Of a DNA stretch of 64,000 nucleotides, positions 23,330 through 34,797 are shown piece after piece (within the stretch, counting starts at the first letter, position 1; every line of letters starts with the position of its first letter). The stretch lies in assembly GCA_016110215.1 (NCBI GenBank), contig JADWQD010000004.1, forward strand, positions 2,294,001-2,358,000. The letters are read 5' to 3'. A program made the translations under genes and the position numbers. Below the pieces are notes generated by a model, which was not told the DNA's origin, did no database searches, and saw nothing but the letters and a program-made list of their open reading frames with translations. Source of the stretch: Capronia americana. Lineage: Eukaryota; Ascomycota; Eurotiomycetes; Chaetothyriales; Herpotrichiellaceae.

Positions 23330-25398
23330 GGTGGTTGTTGATGCTCGGGGTCATCGAAATCGCCTTCCCGCACGGATCTTGTCGTGCTATATGTGGGCAA
23401 CAACCTCTCGACAGAACACAGGTGAACAGCGGTCTCCGGCGCCAAATGCTGAATCTTCACCATTGGGCAGTTTGCAAGGCTGGACGCAGCGCTAGCGCAG
23501 GAGATCTGTTCACGTACACAGCACTGTACCTTGCTCCAAACGACTTGGCGATGTGCTCTTATCACAAGCGACCCAGCACACCTTGTCGACGTGAGACCTC
23601 GGGGCTGGGGGGCGAAACTGGGAATCTCCCCCGTACTTTACTCTTTCGCGGCACGAGGCCCTGAATGCTTTCCGGCTGCTCAGCTGACGGCCTGGAGTTG
23701 GCCACGCCATTGAGATACACACTGCCAAGGGAGGGCTTAGGAGTATGTAGCCAGGAGACGACAATAGGCCAGAGACCCCGGACTCTGCTGGGGCCAGCAC
23801 TTGAACTTCTTGGGCGGAGCGACGAGCATTGAGCATGAACACCGCTTTGGGCGATGCACTAAGTCTCTGGAGCTTTGACGAAGCGTCTCAGCGGTACTAG
23901 CCTGCCTCTGCCGATGTAACGAGGACCTTGCCCGTTCCTGAAATTGCGGGCGAATGGCCTCGGTCCTGTCTCTGGCTTGAGCGCCGACATGTGAGCAGAT
24001 GCGGCAGGCGTGGAGGAGTGTGAATGCAGTAAATACAGCATCATCGGCGCCGTATCGCAGAAGGAATGGCATGCAGATAAGGTAGACACCAGCAGGCGCC
24101 CCTTCTGCGGGGAGCCCACTTCCCTTCGCCCCGGTCAATCTTCACCCACCGCGGACGGCAGCTTAACGATCCTGGCCTGCTTGTCTACCATGATCCCCCC
24201 CTCATTCGCCCAAACCGCCGATGCCGCAGGTGCCGCCGACGCCGTTCGACGCTCAAGGCCGGGTCGAAGCGAATTACCCTTGAAAGTGTGCGCTATTTTC
24301 CACCCGTTTCAAGAGGGTGATTCGGGTTGCAATCGCAATCGCAATGGCATTTGCACCTTCCCACCTGATGGAAAGAACAAGACGATGAACTTCTGCTGCA
24401 AATCGAGAAGTGTCGCCATCTCGTTAGTTGCTTGCTTCTGACCTATCTACGCCACTATGCCTGCTCGTCCTTCACTAACCAATACAGGACCGCCGGGAGC
24501 ATCAATCGCTGCGCGGAGATTAACAGTTTGTGCTGCAGGGAGTGACAGAGATCTTGAAGCGAGTCTTTGTCCCCAGTCCGCAAAGATATATCCGGTGGCG
24601 TTTGCGCTAGATTCTTCCTGCTCGACGTGTGCTCCGCAGATCGACAATTTGAGGTGCTCTGTTTGGAAGCGGTGCATGGGATCTCTTCTACTACTATCCT
24701 TGTGCTGCTCGGATCAGCCCCCTGCGCGCGGCTTTCTTGCTCTAAACGCCCCTCGTGGAAATGAGAGTCATGGGCAGAAATATCAGGAGAGCTTCTCACA
24801 ACCCTGTAGCCTCGCACGACTCATGCACAGCTCCTCGTGGGTCACTGCACGCATCTAGTTAGGGTCGCTACTAAGAGGACGTGCTGAGGGACGACAAGTG
24901 GAGGCCAACTCTCTTCCAGCCAACAGCAGAGACGAAGGGTGGGTACACAGCATCCAAGATCACAGGGTTCGGAGTGGTAGACGCATTCGTGGCTTCGACA
25001 AGTGCGTTGGCACAATCGTCTGGGATACTGATATGCCGAACGTCTGAACCAATCAGTGAGCCTTGTTCTTCGATTAGACATGCAAAGAAACGACCTTTCC
25101 ACGTTCCAACCTCACCGCGTGGGAGCTCGTCTTGCTCCTTACATGGAGATGGCCAGAAAGCCCGTGGCTCGCAAACCCTTCGCTTGGAAGCTCGTCCGTG
25201 CCAAAGAGGCTTGGTATATCCATCCAATAGTCGAACTACCGAGCCTCCTTCGAGTGCCTGGCAGAGATTCGAAGACTCCTTAACTAGGGAAAGGGCCCTG
25301 CAGCAGAATTCTTGCGGAGGTGTAGGGCTTTCCTCTACATCCTCTTTTCTCTCTTTCTTTTCTTCCACTTCAGCATTTCGCGAGGACAGCTTTGCGAA
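23330..25398. other. 2 kb region with no recognised gene
   Basis: Divergent promoters of the SAT4-type gene and the permease probably lie at its two ends. A minus-strand frame (24871-25548) and a plus-strand frame (24881-25669) are open across the same bases. Neither shows a recognisable domain, and both run into permease exon 1. A peptide such as LEGGSVVRLLDGYTKPLW on the minus strand could be a gene relic, but I cannot name it. Confidence 0.4.
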
Positions 25399-27210
25399 AT
25401 GGACAAGTCTCTCGCGTACAGTGTTGACCCGGCCGAAGACGTCAACGACGATGGCGTCGTGCTCGGTGAGAAGACGGGAACGGTGGCAGACCGGAATGCC
25501 ATGGCACGGTTGGGCAAGGAACAGCTCTTCAAGGTCAGTTGGCACCATGACACATCGGCGGGAACTATGGACGGCTGAGCAGATGGACAGCGTAACTTTG
25601 GCTTTGTGTCAATCTTCGGCTTTGCTCTTATCATCATGGGCACCTGGGAGGCGGTCCTGGCGACCGTAGCCTTCGGATTGGGCAATGGCGGGCCTGGAGG
25701 GCTCATCTGGACCTTCATTGCGACATATATTGGCTTCATCCTCATCAGTCTCTCCATGGCCGAGATGGCTTCCATGGCTCCCACCTCAGGTATGAATAAA
25801 TGCCCTGGAAAACACTTAGAAGACTTTGATGCTGACGTGGGTGCGTGCGCGACACCAGGCGGCCAATACCACTGGGTCTCCGAATTTGCTCCTCCCAACG
25901 TCCAGAAATTGCTGTCCTACTTCATCGGCTGGTTCGGTATCCTCGGCTACCAGATTGGCACCACCATCGGCGCGTTCGTTGCTGGGACCATGATTCAGGG
26001 CGTCATCATCCTGAACAACCCCGACACATACCACTTCGAGCGATGGCATGGAACCCTGATCGCAATGGCCATCACCCTCTGCGTGGCGCTGTTCAACATC
26101 TTCCTTGCGAACCATCTTCCGCTGGTCGAGGGAATCATCCTCGTCCTCCACATTGCCGGGTTCGTGGCCATCTTGATCCCACTCTGGGTCATGGCTCCTC
26201 GAACCCCCAGCTCTGAAGTGTGGACGTCATTCACCGACGGCAACGGCTGGGGCAGCAGTAAGTTCCACAGCCAACCTGATGCCATATGACTGATTGACTG
26301 ACTGAAACCCCCTTCCAAGTCGGAGTGGCTTGTCTCGTGGGGATAATCACCAACGTGGGCTCCATGGTCGGAGGCGACGCCGCCGCCCACATGGCGGAAG
26401 AGTTGAAGAGCGCGTCGAAAATCCTCCCGCGGGCCATGATTTGGACCATCGCCGTGAACGGGCTCCTCGGCTTCGTCATGCTTGTGTAAGTGACGCTCCG
26501 ATGCCACCTGATGTCCCCCTACTCACCCTCTCCCGCCCAGCACCTTCCTCTACACGCTCGGAGACCTTGATCAAGACCTCGCCACTCCAACCGGCTACCC
26601 GGTCATCCAAGTATTCGCCACAGCGACCGAGTCCAACGGCGGCGCCGTCGGCCTGACCGCGATCCTGATCGTCCTGAACGTGTGCGGCAACCTGACCACC
26701 ATGGCGGGGTCGTCGCGCCAACTCTTCTCCTTCGCGCGCGACAAGGGCGTCCCCTTCCACCGCTGGGTCTCCCGCGTCCCCCCCGGGTACGACGTGCCCG
26801 TCAACGCCATCATCGTGTCGGCGCTCTGCTCGTGCGTCTTCCACTGCATCAACATCGGCTCCTCCATCGCCTTCAACATCATCATGTCCATCGGCACCGT
26901 CGCCCTCCTGACCAGCTACATGACTTCCATAGGGAGCATTACGTGGCGGCGCCTCCGCGGCCTGCCGTTGCTGCCGTCCAAGTTCTCGCTCGGCAGGTTC
27001 GGCCTTGGCGTCAATCTGGCCGCGCTGGCCTTCTGCGCCATCGTCTACGTGTTTGCCTTTTTCCCGCCCATGCCGAACCCGCCGCCCGCGGCCATGAATT
27101 GGGCGTGCGCCGTGTATGGAGGCGTCGTGCTCGCGGCGTTTGCTTACTACGTCGTGCGCGCGCGGCACGTCTATGTCGGACCGGTGGCCTATGTCGACAA
27201 GAGTATATGA
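25399..27210 (+). CDS. APC-superfamily permease, amino acid/GABA/choline type
   Basis: A 12-span importer of the fungal GABA/choline/amino-acid permease group, expected in the plasma membrane. Five exons (25399-25533, 25591-25789, 25859-26257, 26320-26485, 26541-27210) sum to 522 residues, the usual length. The cytoplasmic N-terminus LARLGKEQLFK-type segment (here MARLGKEQLFK) runs into RNFGFVSIFGFALIIMGTWE, the first span with its typical G-rich substrate loop. The motif GGPGGLIWTFIATYIGFILI, SMAEMASMAPTSGGQYHWVS across intron 2, and AGSSRQLFSFARDKGVPFHR are all hallmarks of the group. Four introns of 55-69 bases each have clean GTNNGN donors and AG acceptors. Late exons are GC-rich. The substrate cannot be decided between GABA, choline and basic amino acids. 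It is flanked by long gene-free DNA. Confidence 0.92.
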
Positions 27211-27857
27211 TAATCGACTGGCGAATTCGTCTCCCCTGCGTCACGGAGTACGGCATTTGGATTACCCCTCTCCCGGAGACGACACGGAACATTGGCGGAA
27301 CCGTTGATGTTGAAGTGTCGGCAGGAAGAAGCTCTTGTCTTGGTGGAAGTATATACAGTACTCCGTAGATCAGAGACGAGTAGATATCCGGTACCTAGCG
27401 TAGCCACATACATAGCTTGTAGCTTGCCTTGACAAGACAGAAGCTGCAGCCTTGCCCTGAGGAAAAAGGAAAGGAGACAGTCGTTACGAGGCACGCGAGG
27501 ACACAGTAGATTCTCCTTTCCCCACCCCCTACAACGGATGAGTGTTCGGCCCGTTGCGCATCGCCTGGGGAGGCACCCTCGCACTTCACTTATCCACTCT
27601 CACACAAACCCGCAGGATTACAGGTACGTGTTCGTCTGGAAGAGTTTCTTACTCTAATCCAGGCTGCTCATACAATCGAGATACTACTATGGAGTACTCT
27701 CTCAGTTCCGAGATCTGGACCGCTTGTATCAGCTATGTACCGATCCTGAACACACGGGGGTCTCATCAATCATGCATCCCAACCTCGCTGCAATTTGCTC
27801 GGCTTTTAAGGTAATCGTTGAATTCCATGACACGTCGACCAATCCGACCCATGGGCT
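27211..27857. other. Intergenic between permease and SLD2 (convergent)
   Basis: Two 3' flanks. No supported coding or RNA feature. Confidence 0.5.
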
Positions 27858-29687
27858 TCATCTCCTGCCTCTCCCAAACCTCCCTCTTCCTTTCGCCTTT
27901 GAGTTCTTGTTCTTGATCTTCAGGCTCCGAAAGTTCATGTGAGAATATGCATTGGGGTTGATCATCCGCCCAGTTGCCTCCTTCGGGTCCGAGTCTTTCG
28001 TGGCTTTCTTGGATTTTGGCGGTTTGCTGAGCGTTTGACCAGGTTCTTTAGTAGGCTTCGAGGTTGATTTCGTCGTCAATGGAGCTGCCCTCGATTTCGA
28101 CTTCCTTTTAGAGGGTCCATCTTCGTCAGGCTGGAATTCGTCTGCCTCATCAGAATCATCTTGACGGGCCTTATTCTCTTGTCCGGGGTCGTCGTCGAGA
28201 AAATCCAAGTCTGAGTCATCAAACTCGGGTTCGCTGGCGGCTGGCGTGTCGACAAGTTGAGTCTCCTCGATGAATGAAACATTGTTATTGTCTTCGTCGG
28301 CCTCTCCTCCCTCTTCATCTTCCTCGTCCACCACAGCCTTTGCCTTTGGCTTCTGCTTCCGCGTCGGTGGGGCAGCTGGTTGAGATCTGACCGGGCGCAT
28401 GATCACTCGCCTTGTTGTTCTCTTTTGGCCTTTCTTTTTCCAAGCGTGAGCCTGCTCGTCTGCTTCTGGATTCCCATTGTTAACTGCTAGGTTGGAATCG
28501 TCGATGATCTGGCTGTCTTCGACGAGGACGTTAACCTCGCCGGCTTCCATCTCTCTCAACGCATCCAGGTCATCTTCGTCTTCGTCTTCATCTTCATCCT
28601 CATTTCTTTGGAATTGCGACTCTTGGTCTTGAGCTTGTTGTCTATCTGCTATGATCTGGCTCAGTGGTTTAGGCGCAAACTGCCCTTGTCGCAACATGCC
28701 GCTGAGACTTCGTCTAGCAATGGTCGAAGCGGGGGCTTTTTCTCCAGAGGCTGAGAGAAGTCGTTCTTTGAAAGAGAAGGAGCGCTTCAGGTACGGCGGG
28801 GTTGCGTCATTTGCACTGGTTTGAGCCTCGTTCTTGTTCTGTGTCGGGGTGATCCCGAGGATCAAATCCCGCAACGGGGTTTTGCTTTGTCCCGGAGGGG
28901 TCGCCTCATCATCATCACCAATCATGCCGGCAAACCTAACTGCGCTAGGGGTCGCAAAGAAATGATTCAGCATGAATTTCTTGCCCTCGCTGATCGGTGT
29001 CTTGGAGTGATTCCGCTTTCCCGTGGCCATAGTCGAGCGCGGAGTAGCAGCTGCAAGAGCTCCCTCCAGATTACTAGCCGATTGTCTTGGCTTCTGGCTT
29101 GGGGTTTGCGCAACTTCTGTATGCCCTGCTTCATGATGACCCTCGTTTCCGTAAAGTGCATCAATCTTCCTCTTCCTGCTTGAGGGTGTTGCCTGAGAAC
29201 TATTCCGTGAGCCTGAATTTGAAAGCATATCGAAGATTCCTAGTACTGTGCCATCTCTGCGCGGAGTAGGCCCAATCGCGTGGGGTAACACCCTCGAAGA
29301 GATTGAAGAGGGCGGATCGTATGGATCAATGTCATTCGGGTGGACGTGAGTCTTTGTAGGAGTAAAACGGTTGCGCGGTCGCTGAGGTGTAAGGCTTATT
29401 GCACTGTCTGTCCGCCCATGTCTCGCCCTTGTCGTGTGCTGTCTCTTAGGGGTCTTGAGCACCTCAAGCCCGCGCTTTCCGGCCAGCACCTGGCGAATGT
29501 TTTGGTATTGCTGGTACTTGCCCGCAATACTTTGGTTGGCCTTAATTTCGTCTCTGTGAGGCTTGCGGCCATCGTGTTCTGCTGCAAAGGCTCGTTCGTA
29601 TTCTTTCAGCTCGACGCGCAGTGTCTCTGCTTGAGACTGCAGTGACTTTCTCTTTGGGGTGTCAAGCAGCGCGATTGCTTCGTCCAT
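27858..29687 (-). CDS. sld2: DNA replication regulator SLD2 (DRC1)
   Basis: SLD2 is phosphorylated by S-phase CDK and then binds the BRCT protein DPB11 so that origins can fire. This uninterrupted frame of 609 codons starts MDEAIALLDTPKRKSLQ and carries the conserved N-terminal SLD2 block LRVELKEYERAFAAEHDGRK with PHRDEIKANQSIAGKYQQYQ. Numerous S/T-P sites are spread through the middle (LLDTPKR, LTPQRP, GPTPRR, ATPPGQSKTP), as expected for CDK control. The middle also has RFAGMIGD and a strongly acidic stretch (NEDEDEDEDEDDLD). The C-terminus is basic, with NPNAYSHMNFRSLKIKNKN and an Arg/Gly tail. The length fits filamentous fungi, whose SLD2 is longer than yeast's. It heads a run of minus-strand housekeeping genes. 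Confident from the N-terminal block and overall layout. Confidence 0.9.
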   Translation of the reverse strand: MDEAIALLDTPKRKSLQSQAETLRVELKEYERAFAAEHDGRKPHRDEIKANQSIAGKYQQYQNIRQVLAGKRGLEVLKTPKRQHTTRARHGRTDSAISLTPQRPRNRFTPTKTHVHPNDIDPYDPPSSISSRVLPHAIGPTPRRDGTVLGIFDMLSNSGSRNSSQATPSSRKRKIDALYGNEGHHEAGHTEVAQTPSQKPRQSASNLEGALAAATPRSTMATGKRNHSKTPISEGKKFMLNHFFATPSAVRFAGMIGDDDEATPPGQSKTPLRDLILGITPTQNKNEAQTSANDATPPYLKRSFSFKERLLSASGEKAPASTIARRSLSGMLRQGQFAPKPLSQIIADRQQAQDQESQFQRNEDEDEDEDEDDLDALREMEAGEVNVLVEDSQIIDDSNLAVNNGNPEADEQAHAWKKKGQKRTTRRVIMRPVRSQPAAPPTRKQKPKAKAVVDEEDEEGGEADEDNNNVSFIEETQLVDTPAASEPEFDDSDLDFLDDDPGQENKARQDDSDEADEFQPDEDGPSKRKSKSRAAPLTTKSTSKPTKEPGQTLSKPPKSKKATKDSDPKEATGRMINPNAYSHMNFRSLKIKNKNSKAKGRGRFGRGRR

Positions 29688-30196
29688 GTTGTGCGTGCAA
29701 GGGTACTAGACTTTGTTGCAGCCATCAACATAGACCTACACCCCCGACGCGAGTTCGTTCTAGCCGACGGAAAAGCGCGTCTCAATATACGCGCTACGGC
29801 TACGGTGGAGCGGATAATCTCATCAACAGGTTTACACGTGACAAGGAGGTTCAGGCAGAAAAAAGTCCTCAGCGAGATTTACTCAACACAATAAATCCAT
29901 CTTCAACTCTGTTTCGGCTTCGCACTCCCCAGGAGCCTGACGTTGGCTTTGTAGAGTCATGCGAAACGACTAGGATGACCAGGGCTGAATCAACCGTTCG
30001 TCTTCGAATCTGTTCTTCATTTTGTGCCGGTGCAAGTGCCTCTTCTGAATTCAAAGCGACACCAATTGACCTTCCTCTGAACGCATACCGAGTCATGGTA
30101 TATCATCCTCGCTTTCGCAGGGTATTGCATCACCACGAAAAGCCCATGCTCATTTCCTCTTGAGTGTGAGATATCGACCCGGGTCATAGCCTTCGT
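29688..30196. other. Intergenic between SLD2 and RPL28
   Basis: SLD2 promoter and RPL28 3' flank. An unsupported 180-codon plus-strand frame crosses the SLD2 5' end as a shadow. Nothing else seen. Confidence 0.5.
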
Positions 30197-31049
30197 CTAT
30201 GCAACCAACTCAACAACACCGCCAGCTTCCTTGATCTTTCGCTCTGCCTCCTTGCTGAACCATCTTGCTTTAACGACGAGTGGGATCTCTGGGATTCTGC
30301 CCTTGCCGAGGACTTTGGAGTATCCAAGAGGGAGGAGGTCGAGGACGGGAGCGGTATCAGTCTTCTTGCCAGAAATGTAGGCTTCGCGTGTCTCTTCGGG
30401 AACCAGTGACCAGAGCTATAGTTTTCCATGTTAGATTCATATCTGTTACTGCTTTCCGATGTGGAGGTAGCTGACCTTGTCAAGGTTGATTGTGGGCTTC
30501 CAGTAGTGGTTTTTAAGCAGGTGGAAGTGTCGCATACCGACCTTGCCGAAGTAACTGTTGCCATGTTAGCCTCTCAAATGGTGATGCTTCCGATAAGATG
30601 AAATATTGAGGCTTCCTCTCTTCCGCGGTCTGGGATAGTAAGGGAGTAACGTACCCAGGATGGTACTTGTCCATGTTTGTTCTGTGATGATGTTGGCCAC
30701 CGGCGAGACCTCGACCACCAGGATGCTTGCGGTGCTTCCCTACACGACCGTGACCAGCAGAAACGTGGCCGCGGCTGAAGATCTTCAGTTAGCCCCCATG
30801 CTTTTTCAGTCAATTGTTACTTGATCGAGTCCATCCTGCGCCGCGCTATCCAGAGCCCTCCATTCGGAATATGACACACTGTCATGTTGTTATCCGGTCG
30901 AGGGTGACAATTTGGAAGGTTGCGATTGAGGTCTCGATCGTGGAGAAGTCGGTCGGCAGGCGCAGGACGATTCGTACGGCCTCATGAATAGGTTGGGACT
31001 GGCAAAGTGATACTCACTGCTTTCTCGTCTTCGTCAGTCTCGTAGGCAT
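30197..31049 (-). CDS. rpl28: 60S ribosomal protein uL15 (RPL28, mammalian L27a)
   Basis: Component of the large ribosomal subunit near the peptidyl-transferase region. Four exons (31018-31049, 30655-30774, 30476-30554, 30197-30415) with introns of 243, 100 and 60 bases give exactly 149 residues, the same as the yeast protein. The first exon encodes only MPTRLTKTRK plus two bases of a His codon. Then come RGHVSAGHGRVGKHRKHPGG and the family signature GGRGLAGGQHHHRTNMDKYH. Next are GYFGKVGMRHFHLLKNHYWK and PTINLDKLWSLVPEE, and the end is KIKEAGGVVELVA. The long first intron right after a tiny exon is typical of fungal ribosomal-protein genes and is often where expression is tuned. SLD2 follows on the same strand and CHL1 precedes it. 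Confidence 0.97.
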
Positions 31050-31349
31050 TTTGACGGTTGTCGAGACTCCGGTGTTGTTGTGATAGGAATTAGGCGTCGT
31101 CGTGGTTAAACATCAAAACTCGAGAAGTCGCAGACTGTGGGCGCTCGAATCGGGCTAGCGGGATAAATCTTGGCAAGACTCTGCCGAAGTTCCGCCGACT
31201 GGCATCGTCGCGCATTGTGAAAAGCGAGACGGGCATGGCAGTCAGCGCACTACACAGCAGATGATTGATTGCAATGATTGCTTGCATAAATTTCTCGCCG
31301 GTTTCACCCATGCCATAGCTTCATCGGAGCGTGAAAGCGGCCCGGGTCG

Positions 31350-33848
31350 TCATTGCTTCCCACGAAAGAATTGTTGTAGACCGATCTCGAGCTCCGGCCA
31401 GCTTGTTACACCACCAGCCATACTCCCTTGAATCCACCCGGGCAGCTTGCATCTTATCCTCTCTGTTGCAAAGCGCCTGTCTACCATTAGTATCGTGGCG
31501 TAGTCGCTCCTGTGCCGTATTGCTCTCCCAATGCTCTGATTTACGGATCTCATACATGCATTCTCGTAATATTCCCTGCTGGCACTCCTTGCAGCAGCCT
31601 GACAATCTGCTTCTCCTTGTCCCTCCTTTTTGCGTTGCTGATACCTGACATCTCCGATATGCTGCATTTTCGCCTTCCATTCTGGTCCGTTGGCGTTGGG
31701 AAAGGGCAGGCCTACCGCTATTACCGCTCGACCGAGTTTGTCAGAGAAGTTGATGCCTTCTGAGAGCTTCCCGCCGACGACTGACAACATTAAACCTCCT
31801 TTCCCTGTGTCTATGGCGGTTGCATAGTCTCGCAGGAGCTCGTCCACGCCAACCGACTTCGACTCCTGAAAGATTGGCTTGACTCTGCTCAGAGCCGTCA
31901 TCATCGGCTGGTCAGCAGGTAGACGTTGCCAGACGGAGACCACTTGGGCAAGGTAATCATAGCTGGGGAAAAATGCAACCATTCCATCCGGAACGACTCT
32001 GCACGCTTTCAAGATGAGATTTCCAAGCTCCAACATGATTTTTTCCGAGCCCCGCTTTTCGAAAGTGAAATCAAATTCCACCCCGGAAGGCCCTTTGACA
32101 ACAGCTTGTGCTAACAGATTCGAGGTAGGAATGACATGGCCGAAGGAGAAGGTCGACAGCCGATTCTTGTCGAGGTATGAGAACAGATAGTCTGAATAGT
32201 CCGACATGGGCGACATTGTGCCTCCAGCAAGAATAACCGCCCTAGCATTCTGCACCACCTCGCGAAAATGCTCACGCGGGTCGAGTAAGGTGTAGCGGAC
32301 AGTGACGTCCTTGTCGTGTCGATTCGCGAAAAATCGTCCTTCTTCGTCCGGGTTCATTAGTACTGCTAGGAAATTCTGGAAGTGCATCAGCACGCCCCTG
32401 CTGTAGGAATCTTTTTCACTTGACTGCGTCTCGGCGTATCCTTCGACCTTGTGGCAGAGCTTGCTTTCATGCAAATACTGTAGCAGCTTATGCGGCTTTA
32501 TCTGATCGACACCTTTGCCGGACATCAACTGTGCTGCCGTTATGCTAGTCTCCGTCGAAGACAGCTTGAACGTTGTAGCTCTGAGACAGTCTGTCATCGA
32601 GTTCAGCACACGTATAACTTGCATGACATAGACGCGGTTTTTGCCTTTCAGCCTTGCTTTGAAACGCGTGGCGTACGTGGTGACCTGTTGGACAGCTTGA
32701 TCGAGCTGACTGAGACGTAATGAAGTAGAGAGAGTATCCGCAATTGCATCCATGAGATTGTGAGCCTCATCTATGATGACAATGTTGTCCTTGACGGATA
32801 CGCCCAGTGCTTCTCGCGCGGACTTTTGGAGGAGAAGAGGATATGGCAGAGTGAGCACTTCAGCCATGCCGATGGCTGATCTGGAGGCATAGTAAGGACA
32901 AAGTTCCATGTCCCGACCCAGTTTGCCCACATCCTCGATGTCCTTGATGTCGGCAACGACTCTGTCTCGGAACGCTTCGACTCTTTCTTTGTCGTCCTTG
33001 GAGCAGAGGAAGGGACATTTTTTGTCTTTGGCTATGCCCGGTTTCTGCAACTCGAGACATTGCTCGTTGATTGCGGTTGTGGATGAGAGGCGTGCAACCT
33101 TAGGATTAATACACAGATTCTTTCTTGAGCCAAGTGTGAGGTGTTTCACGCCCTCCTCGATGTGAGACTCAGGAAGGACCTCTGGCAAACCGGGAGGGAC
33201 CGATGAAGGGGGCTTGACGCGACGCAGTTCATTAATAAATTGTGAGAGTTGCGAATGGGTGCGTGAACAGAAAATAATTTTGAGCCGGTCTTCTTTTTCC
33301 TCTTCAAATTCTCTCCTAGCAGGAGCCTGCAATTTGTCTAGCAGAGCCTGTGTTGCGCTTGAGAAGCCACTGTTAGAATTGGACAGGGCGGAAGCTTCTC
33401 CCTCATCGCTGTCGTAATCGTTGAGCATGAATTGATCTTCTGCAGAAACATCTTCTACGCTTTCTTTCCCGATTCGAGCCCTCTTTGACCCTTTCGAATC
33501 TTCTCTTCTCTGTCGGCGTCGCGCTTCTTCCTCACGCACTCTAGCAAGCTTCCGCTCGAGCTCCTCATGGGCGAGTAGCAGTTCACGACGTCGAGCAGAC
33601 TGCTCAGCCTGCGCTAACCAATCAGCCTCCTCCGAAGAGTCGACGGAGCCTTGCAGCGATCGGCGTTCATGGTCCCTCAGCCAAGTCAAGGCACCACATA
33701 TCAAGCTCAAGGACTTGCCGGTCCCTGTCGGCGACTCAAAGATGGCTACTTGCTTTTGTTCTATGCAGCGATAGAGGTTCTGCATGAACTCGAGCTGAAT
33801 TGAATAAGGCTGATAGGGGTGGCAGAAGTTTGCCTGGCTAGGCTCCAT
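31350..33848 (-). CDS. chl1: ATP-dependent DNA helicase CHL1 (DDX11/FANCJ-like Fe-S helicase)
   Basis: A superfamily-2 5'-3' DNA helicase of the XPD/FANCJ group that promotes sister-chromatid cohesion and replication-fork upkeep in the nucleus. One exon. I start at 33848 (MEPSQANFCHPYQPYSIQLE, 832 residues); the frame runs on to an ATG at 33920 adding 24 residues. Motif I is FESPTGTGKSLSLICGALTW. The Fe-S domain cysteines follow in KNLCINPKVARL, NEQCLELQ, KCPFLCSKDD and ELCPYYASR. The DEAH box is IVIIDEAHNLMDAIADTL. Helicase domain 2 has AVILAGGTMSPMSDY, VAFFPSYDYLAQVV, SVVGGKLSEGINFSDKLGR, and the arginine-finger motif SVNQSIGRAIRHRSDYA. All catalytic motifs are intact. It is divergent from SKT5 across about 950 bases and lies upstream of RPL28 on the same strand. 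Very confident. Confidence 0.95.
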   Translation of the reverse strand: MEPSQANFCHPYQPYSIQLEFMQNLYRCIEQKQVAIFESPTGTGKSLSLICGALTWLRDHERRSLQGSVDSSEEADWLAQAEQSARRRELLLAHEELERKLARVREEEARRRQRREDSKGSKRARIGKESVEDVSAEDQFMLNDYDSDEGEASALSNSNSGFSSATQALLDKLQAPARREFEEEKEDRLKIIFCSRTHSQLSQFINELRRVKPPSSVPPGLPEVLPESHIEEGVKHLTLGSRKNLCINPKVARLSSTTAINEQCLELQKPGIAKDKKCPFLCSKDDKERVEAFRDRVVADIKDIEDVGKLGRDMELCPYYASRSAIGMAEVLTLPYPLLLQKSAREALGVSVKDNIVIIDEAHNLMDAIADTLSTSLRLSQLDQAVQQVTTYATRFKARLKGKNRVYVMQVIRVLNSMTDCLRATTFKLSSTETSITAAQLMSGKGVDQIKPHKLLQYLHESKLCHKVEGYAETQSSEKDSYSRGVLMHFQNFLAVLMNPDEEGRFFANRHDKDVTVRYTLLDPREHFREVVQNARAVILAGGTMSPMSDYSDYLFSYLDKNRLSTFSFGHVIPTSNLLAQAVVKGPSGVEFDFTFEKRGSEKIMLELGNLILKACRVVPDGMVAFFPSYDYLAQVVSVWQRLPADQPMMTALSRVKPIFQESKSVGVDELLRDYATAIDTGKGGLMLSVVGGKLSEGINFSDKLGRAVIAVGLPFPNANGPEWKAKMQHIGDVRYQQRKKEGQGEADCQAAARSASREYYENACMRSVNQSIGRAIRHRSDYATILMVDRRFATERIRCKLPGWIQGSMAGGVTSWPELEIGLQQFFRGKQ

Positions 33849-34797
33849 CGTGGCCTCTGAGATGCCTGTTTTCTGCCGCTGTCTAGGAATAAGGCTGCAA
33901 GGCATACCATACTCAGACATTGATCAACAGGTCCCCAACCATCCTGCACGTCTGGTCATCACTATAGTCGTTGCTTTTAAGAAGGCTCTCGATAGATTTG
34001 GGTCTGTAGCCAGTCGAATCCAGGCACCATCCGAGCTCCTCGTCCGTGCGGTGTGAAAGGCAAGGAAAGCAACAAATGCCAAAATTGGACACAAAGGGTC
34101 GTGGCTGTGAGCGCGTTGCGAAGTTGGACTTGCGTTTGACCTGCAGTAGTTCTGTCGCCTAACCAAATTAAGCCCAACTGCGCCCGTTGTCATTGCCCCT
34201 CTAAGCCCCGCCTAACCAAATCTTAATTGCCTAGCTACCGAGAGTGCCTAGGTAGCTTCTCGCTGGGCGGTCCACAGCATTACGCAGGCGTTGGACCCTT
34301 CTAAGTAACAGTTCAGCATCATCGCAGCCTTGCCTGCGCCCAACTTCCTCGTACCTTGCCATGCATTGTACCACCGCATTTCGGATTTCACAAACAATAC
34401 GCAGCCTCAGTTGATGCGGCCAGGCAGGCCAAATTTCCACCCTCCTTTACTTCCACCAAGACATGTCTGCAACATCCTCCAAAGGTCGGAAATTGTGCTC
34501 CGTTGATCGCCTTCGTTCTGACCCCCACCCTCGCGTCCATAAGACTCCAGCTCTCACCCTAACTGCGTAAGCACCACCGCACCAGGACACACTCCTGAGA
34601 GACGGAAAGACAGATCAGATCATCTCATCCGCCTGCGTGCCCAACGGGAGCGGGAAGGATTTCAGTCCCTATTCCTTCCCTCAGCACATCTTAAAGCTCC
34701 CTGATACCCAGCAAGATCAGGCACTCCGGACCTGAAACCGAAATCAAGCAATTCGAAACTCACGACACCCTCAGGTCGGCTTCCGGCTGTGTCAAAA
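33849..34797. other. Shared divergent upstream region of CHL1 and SKT5
   Basis: No gene seen in about 950 bases between two divergently transcribed genes, so it should hold both promoters and a long SKT5 5' leader. Pyrimidine-rich tracts precede the SKT5 start. No specific operator is claimed. Confidence 0.45.

Noticed and set aside
30775..31017. Intronic snoRNA in the 243-base first intron of RPL28
   Set aside because: I looked for C/D box pairs and H/ACA-like hairpins and saw none that were convincing.
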